Shown here: piece after piece, positions 14,176-22,175 of the stretch
Layout of the letters: the number at the start of each line of letters is the position of its first letter
Numbering within the stretch: the stretch's first letter is position 1
NCBI RefSeq assembly: GCF_018555435.2
Contig: NZ_JAFEJT020000035.1
Span: forward strand, 1 to 32,482
Direction of reading: 5' to 3'
Length of the DNA: 32,482 bases
Source: Bifidobacterium amazonense
Lineage (GTDB): Bacteria; Actinomycetota; Actinomycetes; Actinomycetales; Bifidobacteriaceae
Made by a program: the position numbers and the translations under genes
Notes under the pieces: generated by a model
The model's input: only the letters and a program-made list of their open reading frames with translations
Databases searched by the model: none
Told to the model about the DNA's origin: nothing

Positions 14176-16001
14176 GTCTCCCTCCTCACGGAGGGAGCGG
14201 ATTGAAAGAACAAGCTCACCAACAACGGCCAGTCTCAAGGAAGTCTCCCTCCTCACGGAGGGAGCGGATTGAAATAAGGTGCAGACCACGACCCGCGTCA
14301 GCAACGAACTGTCTCCCTCCTCACGGAGGGAGCGGATTGAAATTACACCGCACCCTCCGGCACCGCACTGCCGACGGTCTCCCTCCTCACGGAGGGAGCG
14401 GATTGAAATTGTTATCAAGCATCAGGTCGCACGCCGGTACCTCTGTCTCCCTCCTCACGGAGGGAGCGGATTGAAATACAGGAGCGTCAGTGGATGTGTC
14501 TTAATTTCCTCTGTCTCCATCCTCACGGAGGGAGCGGATTGAAATCCTTCGGTTTGCAGCTTACGTGCATGATCGGGTTCGTCTCCCTCCTCACGGAGGG
14601 AGCGGATTGAAATTACCAGAACCCGGACGGTGAGACCTCATGGAGCCGGTCTCCCTCCTCACGGAGGGAGCGGATTGAAATTCCGTGGCTCGCTTGTGGT
14701 ATTGGCGGGCGGAGGTCTCCCTCCTCACGGAGGGAGCGGATTGAAATATCTACGAAAACGCGGCGTCGCCCCTCTCCTGAGCGGTCTCCCTCCTCACGGA
14801 GGGAGCGGATTGAAATCCCACCGTGGTGGTCGGCCCGGCGTTGTCGGTGGTCTCCCTCCTCACGGAGGGAACGGATTGAAATAGCGTGTACGTCCATAGG
14901 CCCGTGGTTGTGGACTGGTCTCCCTCCTCACGGAGGGAGCGGATTGAAATGTGGTGCTGAGCATATTAAACCGTTCAAGGGCGGGGTCTCCCTCCTCACG
15001 GAGGGAGTGGATTGAAATACTTTTCGACTGGGTGTTAACGACTTGTTCCTTGGTCTCCCTCCTCACGGAGGGAGCGGATTGAAATATCAACGGCGTCGGC
15101 GACTTCTACTCTCTCACCGGTCTCCCTCCCCGCGGAGGGAGCGGATTGAAATTTGGTTAAAAGACATGCCCGTGACAGACTGATTGGTCTCCCTCCCCGC
15201 GGAGGGAGCGGATTGAAATTCCGTCCGAAGACACATAAGTGTTCCACGGGCTGAGGTCTCCCTCCTCACGGAGGGAACGGATTGAAATGTCATCGTCAAA
15301 GCCACCGAGGGTACCAGCTACGGTCTCCCTCCCCGCGGAGGGAACGGATTGAAATTTGCGGAGCTTGCGGCCTGAAAATCTCTACCCAGTCTCCCTCCTC
15401 ACGGAGGGAGCGGATTGAAATCTGATCCGCAACGAGACCCAGAACTGGAACTCGTGTCTCCCTCCTCACGGAGGGAGCGGATTGAAATTTCCGAGCCCGA
15501 GAACGCGGCGCACTGCGCGGCATCGTCTCCCTCCTCACGGAGGGAGCGGATTGAAATAAGCGGGCGAGCCTGAAACGGTTGCGCCGATACGCCGTCTCCC
15601 TCCTCACGGAGGGAGCGGATTGAAACTGGGCCGAGGTCAAAACCGGCAGCGACCCAAGCGTCTCCCTCCTCGCGGAGGGAGCGGATTGAAATATGAAGCT
15701 GTACGGCGTGCCGTCTTTACGGCGCAAGTCTCCCTCCTCACGGAGGGGCGGATTGAAATGGAGTTGCCGGTGAAGACCATGTACTCCTTGTGGTCTCCCT
15801 CCTCGCGGAGGGAGCGGATTGAAATCAACCCGTGAACGAGTAGCCCGCACGCGTGAACGGTCTCCCTCCCCGCGGAGGGAGCGGATTGAAATCGTCAGCA
15901 CATAGCCACGATGCGCAGCCGCGGACTGTCTCCCTCCCCGCGGAGGGAGTGGATTGAAACGTCTGCAAGGGCCGCAGCCTGCGGAGGGAGTGGATTGAAA
16001 T
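14176..16001 (+). CRISPR. Type I-C CRISPR array, 27 repeats plus a degenerate end
   Basis: Twenty-seven repeats of 33 bases (GTCTCCCTCCTCACGG, then AGGGAGCGGATTGAAAT) start at 14176, 14243, 14311 and so on to 15928. They are spaced every 65-69 bases, giving 26 spacers of 33-36 bases. The repeat has a CTCCCTCC/GGAGGGAG stem. Variants accumulate to the right: CCCCGCGG or CCTCGCGG centres, AACGG or GTGG for GCGG, one base lost in the repeat at 15728. After the 27th repeat a short stub leads directly into a degenerate repeat ending at 16001, so the leader is on the left. The first repeat ends in G and the 22nd in C instead of T. Two spacers resemble phage genes (endolysin and tail protein). Confidence 0.98.
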
Positions 16002-16035
16002 GGAGAGGAGGGGCCTTACTGCTGTTTGGGAAGGT

Positions 16036-16320
16036 TTAGGCGGCTTGGATACTGATGCGTCCGCCGAGGGCGTGGATGACCTTGAGGATGGTGGCGAAAC
16101 TGGGGTTGCCGTCCTTGCTGAGACTCTTGTACAGGCTTTCGCGGCCGACGCCGGCTTCCTTGGCGATCTGTGTCATGCCTCGGGCTTTGGCGACGTTGCC
16201 GAGGGCGACCTGCATGAGTGTTGGGTCGTTGTATTCGGCGACGGCGTTGAGATAGGCGATGTTGCCCTCTTCGTTGTCGAGGTATTCGCTGGTGTCGTAG
16301 TCGGTGAATTTAGTGGTCAT
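16036..16320 (-). CDS. Orphan antitoxin, HI1420-like addiction module family
   Basis: Small DNA-binding protein of 94 residues with the TKFTDYDTSEYL start and a helix-turn-helix (ARGMTQIAKEAGVGRESLYKSLS, about residues 44-66), followed by GNPSFATILKVIHALG. This is the architecture of the addiction-module antidote protein family (HI1420 type). AAGGA lies 6 bases before the ATG. It is downstream of, and overlaps by the ATGA motif, a broken toxin gene, so it is an antitoxin without a working partner. It may survive as a repressor of its own promoter. Confidence 0.88.
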   Translation of the reverse strand: MTTKFTDYDTSEYLDNEEGNIAYLNAVAEYNDPTLMQVALGNVAKARGMTQIAKEAGVGRESLYKSLSKDGNPSFATILKVIHALGGRISIQAA

Positions 16321-16434
16321 TGCTGTTCCTTGTAGGCGTTGAGGCGTGTCATGATGGCGGCTTTGGCTTGTCGATCCTTGAGCTTTGCGGAACCACTTGG
16401 CATATTCTGCGGATTGCTCGATTTCCATCTCCAT
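16317..16434 (-). pseudogene. RelE-like toxin relic, frameshifted and shortened
   Basis: The minus strand encodes MEMEIEQSAEYAKWFRK. Removing one A from CGCAAAGCTC restores LKDRQAKAAIMTRLN and AYKEQQ, with a stop overlapping the antitoxin start. The opening resembles HI1419-type toxins (xFxxWLxxLKDRxAxARIxxRL), but those have about 95-105 residues; only 38 remain, so the catalytic centre is lost. Both an insertion and an internal deletion are needed to explain it. The mutation pattern fits loss of the toxin while the antitoxin was kept. Confidence 0.75.
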
Positions 16435-16438
16435 TATT

Positions 16439-16454
16439 GTATCCTATAGGCTAC
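16439..16454. promoter_or_regulatory. Palindrome upstream of the toxin relic
   Basis: GTA-T-CCTATAGG-C-TAC is a 16-base inverted repeat (7 of 8 arm pairs) located 5 bases upstream of the toxin start, overlapping a TATAGG/TACAAT promoter-like stretch on the minus strand. It is placed where the antitoxin would bind to repress the operon. Confidence 0.45.
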
Positions 16455-16460
16455 GCTATG

Positions 16461-16492
16461 TTGATCGTTGATGTTGATCGTTGATGTTGATG
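16461..16492 (+). repeat. 13-bp tandem repeat
   Basis: TTGATCGTTGATG occurs twice head to tail (16461-16473, 16474-16486), followed by a partial TTGATG. It lies between the antitoxin operon and the polymerase gene. No function is evident. Confidence 0.85.
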
Positions 16493-16587
16493 CGACTGTC
16501 GACCTTGTCGTTGTCGCCCGCGCGACGGGCGAGGATGGAACCCTGCCAATCCGAGTCCGTCTCGCACCGCGACAATCACCACAGTTG

Positions 16588-16607
16588 TCGAACGTATGTT
16601 CGATAAT
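16588..16607 (+). promoter_or_regulatory. LexA (SOS) box and promoter
   Basis: TCGAAC-GTAT-GTTCGA (16588-16603) is a perfect actinobacterial/Gram-positive SOS box. It overlaps GATAAT (16602-16607), a good -10 whose start point would be the A of ATG 16615. Binding of LexA here would block RNA polymerase, so DNA-damage induction of the downstream polymerase is expected. Confidence 0.85.
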
Positions 16608-16614
16608 ATGGTGC

Positions 16615-18681
16615 ATGACAGCACCGGACCACACGTATCTCGCCATCGACCTGAAGTCGTTCTACGCTTCGGCCGAGTGCGCGGCGCGCGGTCTGGACCC
16701 TCTGAAAACCAATCTGGTCGTGGCCGATGTGAGCCGCACCGAGAAGACCATCTGCCTCGCCGTCTCCCCGTCGCTCAAGGCTTACGGCATCCCCGGCCGC
16801 GCGCGCCTGTTCGAGGTCGAGGAACGGCTCAACCGAGTCAACGAAGAGCGGCGTGCGCACATCCCCGGCCACCGGTTCGCGGGGGAGTCGTCGGATGCGG
16901 ACGCGCTGGCGCGCTTCCCGCAGCTCAAGGTCGCATACCGGGCCGCCAAGCCGCGCATGGCGTACTATCTCAAAACCAGCGGCGACATCTATTTGATCTA
17001 TCTCAAATACGCGGCACCCGAAGACATTCACGTCTACTCGATCGACGAGGTGTTCATCGACGTGACACACTATCTCAAGACCGTGTACCGCGTGAGTCCG
17101 CACGATCTGGCCCGCGCCATCGTGCGCGACATCCTTGGCCGCACCGGCATCACCGCGACCGCGGGCATCGGCTCCAACATGTACCTTGCCAAAATCGCGA
17201 TGGACATCGTCGCCAAGCACATGCCCGCCGACCGCGACGGCGTGCGCGTCGCCGAACTGGACGAGCGGTCGTATCGCCGTCTGCTATGGGATCATCGTCC
17301 GTTGACCGACTTCTGGCGCGTCGGCAGGGGCTATGCGCGGCGCCTCGAATCGTCCGGACTGCTCACCATGGGCGACGTCGCCCGCTGCTCGTTGGGCCGT
17401 GCCAGCGACTACTACAACGCCGAACTGCTCTACCGTATGTTCGGCGTGAACGCCGAGCTGCTCATCGACCACGCATGGGGGCTCGAACCGTGCACGATCG
17501 CCGATGTGCAGGCATACCGACCGTCCGAGAACTCGCTGAGCAACGGTCAGGTGCTGCACCAGCCGTATTCATGCGATCAGGCGCGGCTCATCGTGCGCGA
17601 GATGGCCGACGCGATCTCGCTCGAGCTCGTCGAGAAGGGGAAGGAGACCTGTCAGATCGGCCTGTACATCGGCTACGAGGGCGCGCCCGGATTCGAAGGG
17701 TCGATGCCGGTGTCCACGAACCGTTTCGGCAAGAAGGTGCCGCGTCCGGCGAACGGCTCGGTCGAGCTGGGGGAGTACACGTCGTCGACGAAGGTCATCG
17801 CCGACGCGATGGTCGCGCTGTACGACCGCATCGTCGACCATGATCCGAAGGTGAAGGTGCGTCGTCTCAACGTGGTCGTCGGCCGGTTGCGGCCGTATGC
17901 CGGCGATCGTGCCGTCGACGGACGCGTCGCCGCACCGTCGCCGCCGATCATGCCGGTCGGCCGGGCGGAACAGCTGGACCTGTTCGCCGACGTGGACGAG
18001 ACGGACGAACGGCGCGAGACACGACGTACGGATCTGCGACGGGAGCGCGACGTGCAGCAGGCGCTGATCGCCGTCAAACGCAAGTTCGGCAAGAACGCCG
18101 TCGTCAAAGCCATGAATCTCGAGCCGGACGCCACCGGCATCGACCGCAACAACCAGATCGGCGGACACGCCGCCGGAACGGCAACCGACGACGAGCATGG
18201 CAAGATTGCCGGTCGTGCTGCGGCAGACGGCGACGGATCACGGCATGATGCTGAGCGGATGATACTCGGTGATCGTCGAATCGTTGGAAATATAGCGGAA
18301 TCCGGCATTCGTGCGGGAGATGGAACGTCGAATGCGACCGACCGTTCCCGTGCCGGAGCGCAGCCGGCCTGGACGGTTCAGCCGGTACGACCGCTGTCGT
18401 CGGATGTGCCGGATAGGCAGGGCACGTCGTCATCGCTGGATACGCGAGACGTTTCGACCGTGCCGGGACTACACGCCACGCATCGCTACGACGACATCAT
18501 CGACGCCGTCTATCATCCCTCCGCGCGGCACCCCGCCATGCCGCGAGCCAACCGGGCCGCCCAATTCATGCCATTTTCGGCCCTCACCGGCTATGACGAG
18601 GTGCTGCTCGCCAATCTCAAGGCCATGCAGGATCGCATCGCCGCCGAGGATACGGCCGGAGACCAGGACTTCGGCGCGTGA
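16615..18681 (+). CDS. Y-family DNA polymerase with C-terminal YolD-like tail
   Basis: Translesion polymerase of the UmuC/UvrX type, 688 residues. The first catalytic Asp is in AIDLKSFYASAE (D12) and the second pair in YSIDEVFID (D144, E145); a GIGSNMYLAKIAMD helix-hairpin region follows. The little-finger domain reaches about residue 440. A low-complexity linker (about 520-620) leads to HPAMPRANRAAQFMPFSALTGYDE at about 639-662, the pattern of YolD-like proteins that elsewhere are encoded as separate genes next to uvrX. The frame opens at 16468, but ATG 16615 starts the conserved fold and follows the SOS-controlled promoter with no leader. Confidence 0.9.
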   Translation: MTAPDHTYLAIDLKSFYASAECAARGLDPLKTNLVVADVSRTEKTICLAVSPSLKAYGIPGRARLFEVEERLNRVNEERRAHIPGHRFAGESSDADALARFPQLKVAYRAAKPRMAYYLKTSGDIYLIYLKYAAPEDIHVYSIDEVFIDVTHYLKTVYRVSPHDLARAIVRDILGRTGITATAGIGSNMYLAKIAMDIVAKHMPADRDGVRVAELDERSYRRLLWDHRPLTDFWRVGRGYARRLESSGLLTMGDVARCSLGRASDYYNAELLYRMFGVNAELLIDHAWGLEPCTIADVQAYRPSENSLSNGQVLHQPYSCDQARLIVREMADAISLELVEKGKETCQIGLYIGYEGAPGFEGSMPVSTNRFGKKVPRPANGSVELGEYTSSTKVIADAMVALYDRIVDHDPKVKVRRLNVVVGRLRPYAGDRAVDGRVAAPSPPIMPVGRAEQLDLFADVDETDERRETRRTDLRRERDVQQALIAVKRKFGKNAVVKAMNLEPDATGIDRNNQIGGHAAGTATDDEHGKIAGRAAADGDGSRHDAERMILGDRRIVGNIAESGIRAGDGTSNATDRSRAGAQPAWTVQPVRPLSSDVPDRQGTSSSLDTRDVSTVPGLHATHRYDDIIDAVYHPSARHPAMPRANRAAQFMPFSALTGYDEVLLANLKAMQDRIAAEDTAGDQDFGA

Positions 18682-18793
18682 CGGGTGTGCTCGGACGTAT
18701 TCCGCCGGCATTGCCGGTGCAAATCGTGGCAATGTGATCCGGGTCATATCGGTTTTACCGGTTTCACGCGTGAGCGGCTGACAGACTATAGGA

Positions 18794-19846
18794 GTGGAAG
18801 AGAACGTCATATCATCATTCGTCAACGACACCATCCCCTCCGGCGGCTCGGAAGCGTCCCCGACTCCAGCCGCGGCCCCGGCCCCGTCTCCAACGCCGTC
18901 CGCGGCGCAGTTCGCATCGCCCGCACCCGTCGCCGGCGTGGCCGCCGCACCCGCCCCGCGCATGAACCCGCTGTTTCCGGGCCGCACGTTCATCAGCACC
19001 GTGCTCGACGCGCTCGACAGCAAGGAGACCATGACCGGCAAATTCACCGGTAAATACATGCAGCGCGCCGTCATGGCCGGCTTCTTCGTCGGCATCTTCT
19101 TCACCGCGTTCTTCGCGATCAGCGCCACGTTCGCCGCGACCGGCCCGGCCATGGCCCTCGTCGGCAAGGTCATCGCCGCACTCACCTTCGGCTGGGCGCT
19201 CGTGCTCATCTACTACACGAACTCCGAACTGCTCACGTCGAACATGATGATCATCTCGATCGGCGTCTACCACAAGCGCATCGACTGGCTGCATTCACTG
19301 CGCATCCTCGCGCTGTGCCTGCTCGGCAATCTCATCGGCGGACTCGTCATCGCCGTGCTCATGCGCTTCTCCAGCATCACCGATGGCGTGATCTTCACGC
19401 AGATGGCCAACGCGGCGCTCGCCAAAACCGGTTACGTCACGCAGGGCTTCGGCGGCATCGTCGACCTGTTCGTGCGCGCCATCTTCTGCAACTTCTGCAT
19501 CAACATCGGCATGCTCATGGTGTACAACGGCAAGCTCGTCAACGATTTCACCAAATGCATCATCATGGTCGTGGCCGTGTTCGTGTTCGCCTACCTCGGT
19601 TTCGAACATTCCGTCGCGGACTCCGTGCTGTTCCTCATCGTCGGCCTGCACGGCGTGATCAACCCGTGGCTCGCCATTGCGGCGATCATCGTGATCCTGC
19701 TCGGCAACTTCGTGGGCGGCGGCGTGCTCATCGGCCTCAACTTCGCCGTGATGAACGACCGTCCGCATCCCAACCCGTCGCAGCCCGGCGAATTCGAGAA
19801 CTCCGCGCTCGAACATCTCGAGGCGCCGCGTCCGGCGGGGCTGTAG
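18794..19846 (+). CDS. Formate/nitrite transporter (FNT) family channel
   Basis: Pentameric inner-membrane channel for formate or related small anions, 350 residues from GTG 18794. After a Pro/Ala-rich cytoplasmic leader (residues about 15-55) come MNPLFPGRTF and six hydrophobic helices, among them AVMAGFFVGIFFTAFFAI, ILALCLLGNLIGGLVIAVL, the FCNFCINIGMLMVY segment and LAIAAIIVILLGNFVGG. These match FocA/NirC topology. The start is uncertain: AGGAG overlaps the GTG, and a later ATG at 18961 would remove the Pro/Ala leader and still keep all helices. In bifidobacteria, formate made by pyruvate formate-lyase is the likely substrate. It appears to be transcribed alone. Confidence 0.9.
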   Translation: MEENVISSFVNDTIPSGGSEASPTPAAAPAPSPTPSAAQFASPAPVAGVAAAPAPRMNPLFPGRTFISTVLDALDSKETMTGKFTGKYMQRAVMAGFFVGIFFTAFFAISATFAATGPAMALVGKVIAALTFGWALVLIYYTNSELLTSNMMIISIGVYHKRIDWLHSLRILALCLLGNLIGGLVIAVLMRFSSITDGVIFTQMANAALAKTGYVTQGFGGIVDLFVRAIFCNFCINIGMLMVYNGKLVNDFTKCIIMVVAVFVFAYLGFEHSVADSVLFLIVGLHGVINPWLAIAAIIVILLGNFVGGGVLIGLNFAVMNDRPHPNPSQPGEFENSALEHLEAPRPAGL

Positions 19847-19867
19847 AACGCCGGCTGCCGTCGTCGC

Positions 19868-19947
19868 CGACGCGCTGCCGTCACCGACGCGCTGCCGTCA
19901 CCGGCGCGACCATCGCCGATGCGGCCGTAGCCGACGCGGCCGTCAGC
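19868..19947. repeat. Short GC-rich tandem repeats
   Basis: CGACGCGCTGCCGTCAC is repeated exactly at 19868-19884 and 19885-19901. A second, diverged pair, GATGCGGCCGTAGCC and GACGCGGCCGTCAGC, follows at 19918-19947. The block fills the gap between the FNT gene and the convergent glycosylase and touches the latter's stop codon. No terminator with a T-run is present. Confidence 0.75.
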
Positions 19948-20620
19948 GATCAGGCCGGACGATCCCCGCCTGCACGAACGCCGCGCGATAGGCCCCGACC
20001 AGATCCGGCAGACGCATGGCCGCGTTGGCCGGACTGGTGGACGGCAGCTGGACCATGGGAACGTCGATGCCGTCCGCGACCAGTTTCGGAGCGATGAGCC
20101 GACGATACAGTTGCCCCGACTTCGCGCCGGTGGTGACGATGAGCGTGATCGGCGCGCCGCGCAGCATCGGCGCCGGATCGTTCGGCACGACGTTGCGGAT
20201 GCTGGCGTCGGATGCGCCGACGATGTCGCACGAACCGATCACGTCCCATAGCGCGACGCGATGCCGCAATGCGAATGCGCGGCGGGACTCCGGCGTGTCC
20301 CCGACACGGTCCGCCGGATCGCCGGCGTCGGCGAACACGGCCTCCATCACCGGCCAGAACCGGTTGCGCGGATGCATGTAATAGAACGCCGCCTCGCGCG
20401 ACTTCGGGCTCGGCATCGATCCGAGCACCAGCACGCGCGAGCGCTTATCCCACACAGGCCCGAACCCATGCTCCACGTGCTGTGCTGATCGTGTGGGTCG
20501 TCCGGTTCGTGCGGAGTGCACGGGCCGTGCCGATCGGCCGTCCCGCGGATCGTCCCGCGTATCGTTCCCCATGCCGTCGTACGTATGTGTGCCGGCGTCC
20601 CGTTCGTCCATACCTGCCAT
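19943..20620 (-). CDS. DNA-deoxyinosine (hypoxanthine) glycosylase, UDG superfamily
   Basis: Base-excision repair enzyme expected to remove hypoxanthine from deaminated adenine. The core begins at HGFGPVWDKRSRVLVLGSMP, followed by SPKSREAAFYYMHPRNRFW (UDG motif 1 region of family 6), ALWDVIGSCDIVGASD, and a C-terminal LPSTSPANA loop. The total is 225 residues, compared with about 165-175 for the family: the first 45 residues are rich in Arg, Asp and Thr, not conserved, and may be over-extended. Alternative starts exist at M4 and M17, and no clear ribosome site selects one. It is convergent with the FNT gene. Confidence 0.82.
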   Translation of the reverse strand: MAGMDERDAGTHTYDGMGNDTRDDPRDGRSARPVHSARTGRPTRSAQHVEHGFGPVWDKRSRVLVLGSMPSPKSREAAFYYMHPRNRFWPVMEAVFADAGDPADRVGDTPESRRAFALRHRVALWDVIGSCDIVGASDASIRNVVPNDPAPMLRGAPITLIVTTGAKSGQLYRRLIAPKLVADGIDVPMVQLPSTSPANAAMRLPDLVGAYRAAFVQAGIVRPDR

Positions 20621-20659
20621 GGTAGCGTCCGGACTACAGGCAGCCGTGCGGATCGGGAA

Positions 20660-20846
20660 CTATCGCGTCGTGCCGGTCATGTCGGCCATGACCTCGCGTG
20701 CGCAGCGGATGAAATCGTCGATGGCGCTCCAGCGCGGCGACGTTCGCGCTCAGCGTCTGCTGCGTGATGCCGAGTCGTTTCGCCGCCTTGCTGAAGCTGC
20801 GCTCCGCGGCCACAGCGGTGAAGTATTCGATGCTGAGAAAGTTCAT
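20660..20846 (-). pseudogene. LysR-type regulator collapsed by internal deletion
   Basis: Starts with a full LysR helix-turn-helix (MNFLSIEYFTAVAAERSFSK, then AAKRLGITQQTLSANVAALER), preceded by GGAAAGAG. After residue 43 homology stops. In the next frame the sequence IDDFIRCAREVMADM reaches a stop at 20660-20662, which resembles a LysR C-terminal helix. About 240 residues between are missing, so this is a deletion relic. It is divergent from the antiporter gene and probably once regulated it. Confidence 0.7.
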
Positions 20847-21104
20847 GCGATGCTCTTTCCGCGTGCGCGGTATGTCGTACTATCGCCATAGTGGAAACCC
20901 CGTAATAGATATCAGCTTAGTCTGTATTGTTCCTGTTATCGTGGATCGTGGCTGGTGCGGTCTGTGCAGGCTAAGTGGCCGTTGCGTCCTGTGCGGATGG
21001 CGCTGCGAACGACGTTGCGAATGTCGCTGCGATGCCCGCATCGCAAGACCCCGCACCGCAAGGCCGCGAGACGAAACCGTCACCATCAACAAGGGAGGAG
21101 TCGC

Positions 21105-22166
21105 ATGCTGGAGGCGGGGACGATGCTGATGTTCGGCGCGGTGCTGTTCGCCAGTGTTGCGTTCGGCTGGTCGATCATTCCCGCGTTGCTCGTCGGCGTA
21201 CTGCTGTTCGTCGGCTATGGTCTGGTTCACCGATGCCCGTTGACCGTGATGGTGGGCCGTGCGGTTGGCAGTGTGCGATCCGCGAGCACGGTGATGGTGA
21301 CGTTCGTGCTGATCGGCGTGCTGACCTCGCTGTGGCGCGCCAGCGGAACCATCGCGTACATCGTGGCTCATGCGGCCGCGGTGATCCATGCCGCCACGGT
21401 GCTGCCGCTGTCGTTTCTGCTGTGCTCGGCGATGTCGATGCTGGTCGGCTCGTCATTCGCCAGTGCGGCCACGATGGGCACCATCTGCATGTCCTTGGGG
21501 CTCACGATGCAGGCGAATCCGGTCATGCTCGGCGGGGCGATCCTCGCCGGCGTCTACGTGGGCGACCGTTGTTCGCCGGTCTCCACCAGCGCCCTGCTGG
21601 TCAAACAGCTCACGCACATGAATCTGTTCGACAATATCACCCGTATGCTGCGCACCGGCGCGGTGCCGTTCGCGCTGAGCTGCGTGGTGTACGTCGCGGC
21701 CGCGGTGGTCGCGACGTCGGCGGGGGAGACGTCGGCCGGCGCGACGGTCGATGCAGCCGCCGTGGCCGTCGCACCTGATGCGACCGGCGTGTCCGATATC
21801 GGATCGTTGTTCTCGTCGACGTTCGACCTGCATTGGCTCACCGTGATTCCTGCGTTGCTGGTCGTCGTGCTGGCCCTGTTGCGCGTGGACGTGCGACTGC
21901 TCATGCTGGCCAGCATCGCCGCCTCGATCGCGGTGTGCATGGGCGTGCAGCATGTCGGATGGGTCGATCTGCTGCGGCTGCTCGTGTTCGGATACCATGC
22001 GCATGATCCGCAAGTGGCCGCGCTGCTGGACGGCGGCGGCATGGTTTCCATGATCACCGTGATGGCCATCGTCTGCATTTCCTCCGCGTACGTCGCCATC
22101 GCGCGCCATCGCGCCACAACTACTAATATATGCGTAATTTTTGAGTTTTTAGGCTTATATTGCTAA
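21105..22166 (+). pseudogene. NhaC-type Na+/H+ antiporter, C-terminally truncated
   Basis: Multi-spanning membrane protein (353 residues) with LFASVAFGWSIIPALLVGVLLF, the MLVGSSFASAATMGTICMSLG core and GGAILAGVYVGDRCSPVSTSALL motifs of the NhaC family. NhaC antiporters generally have 430-480 residues. Here homology stops after SMITVMAIVCISSAYVAIA, and the last 17 codons run into the AT-rich promoter of hipB, ending ATTTNICVIFEFLGLYC. The 3' part is not found downstream of hipA. GGGAGGAG precedes ATG 21105. It is probably non-functional and was cut by arrival of the hipBA segment, with the junction near 22115. Confidence 0.78.
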
Positions 22167-22175
22167 TATATTAGT
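22122..22175 (+). promoter_or_regulatory. hipB promoter and paired operators
   Basis: TTGAGT (22141-22146), 17 bases, TAATAT (22164-22169): a good sigma-70-type promoter whose start would be the A of the hipB ATG. CTAATATATTAG (22163-22174) is a perfect palindrome over the -10, and a related CTAATATATGCG lies at 22123-22134. HipB repressors bind such paired palindromes, so autorepression is likely. The region is clearly AT-rich compared with its flanks. Confidence 0.75.

Noticed and set aside
14107..15901. Open frames with repeated SIRSLREEGD-type peptides across the array
   Set aside because: They are translations of the CRISPR repeats and do not represent proteins.
18702..18718. CCGGC-ATT-GCCGG hairpin after the polymerase gene as a terminator
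   Set aside because: Stem of only five pairs and no T-run; too weak to call.
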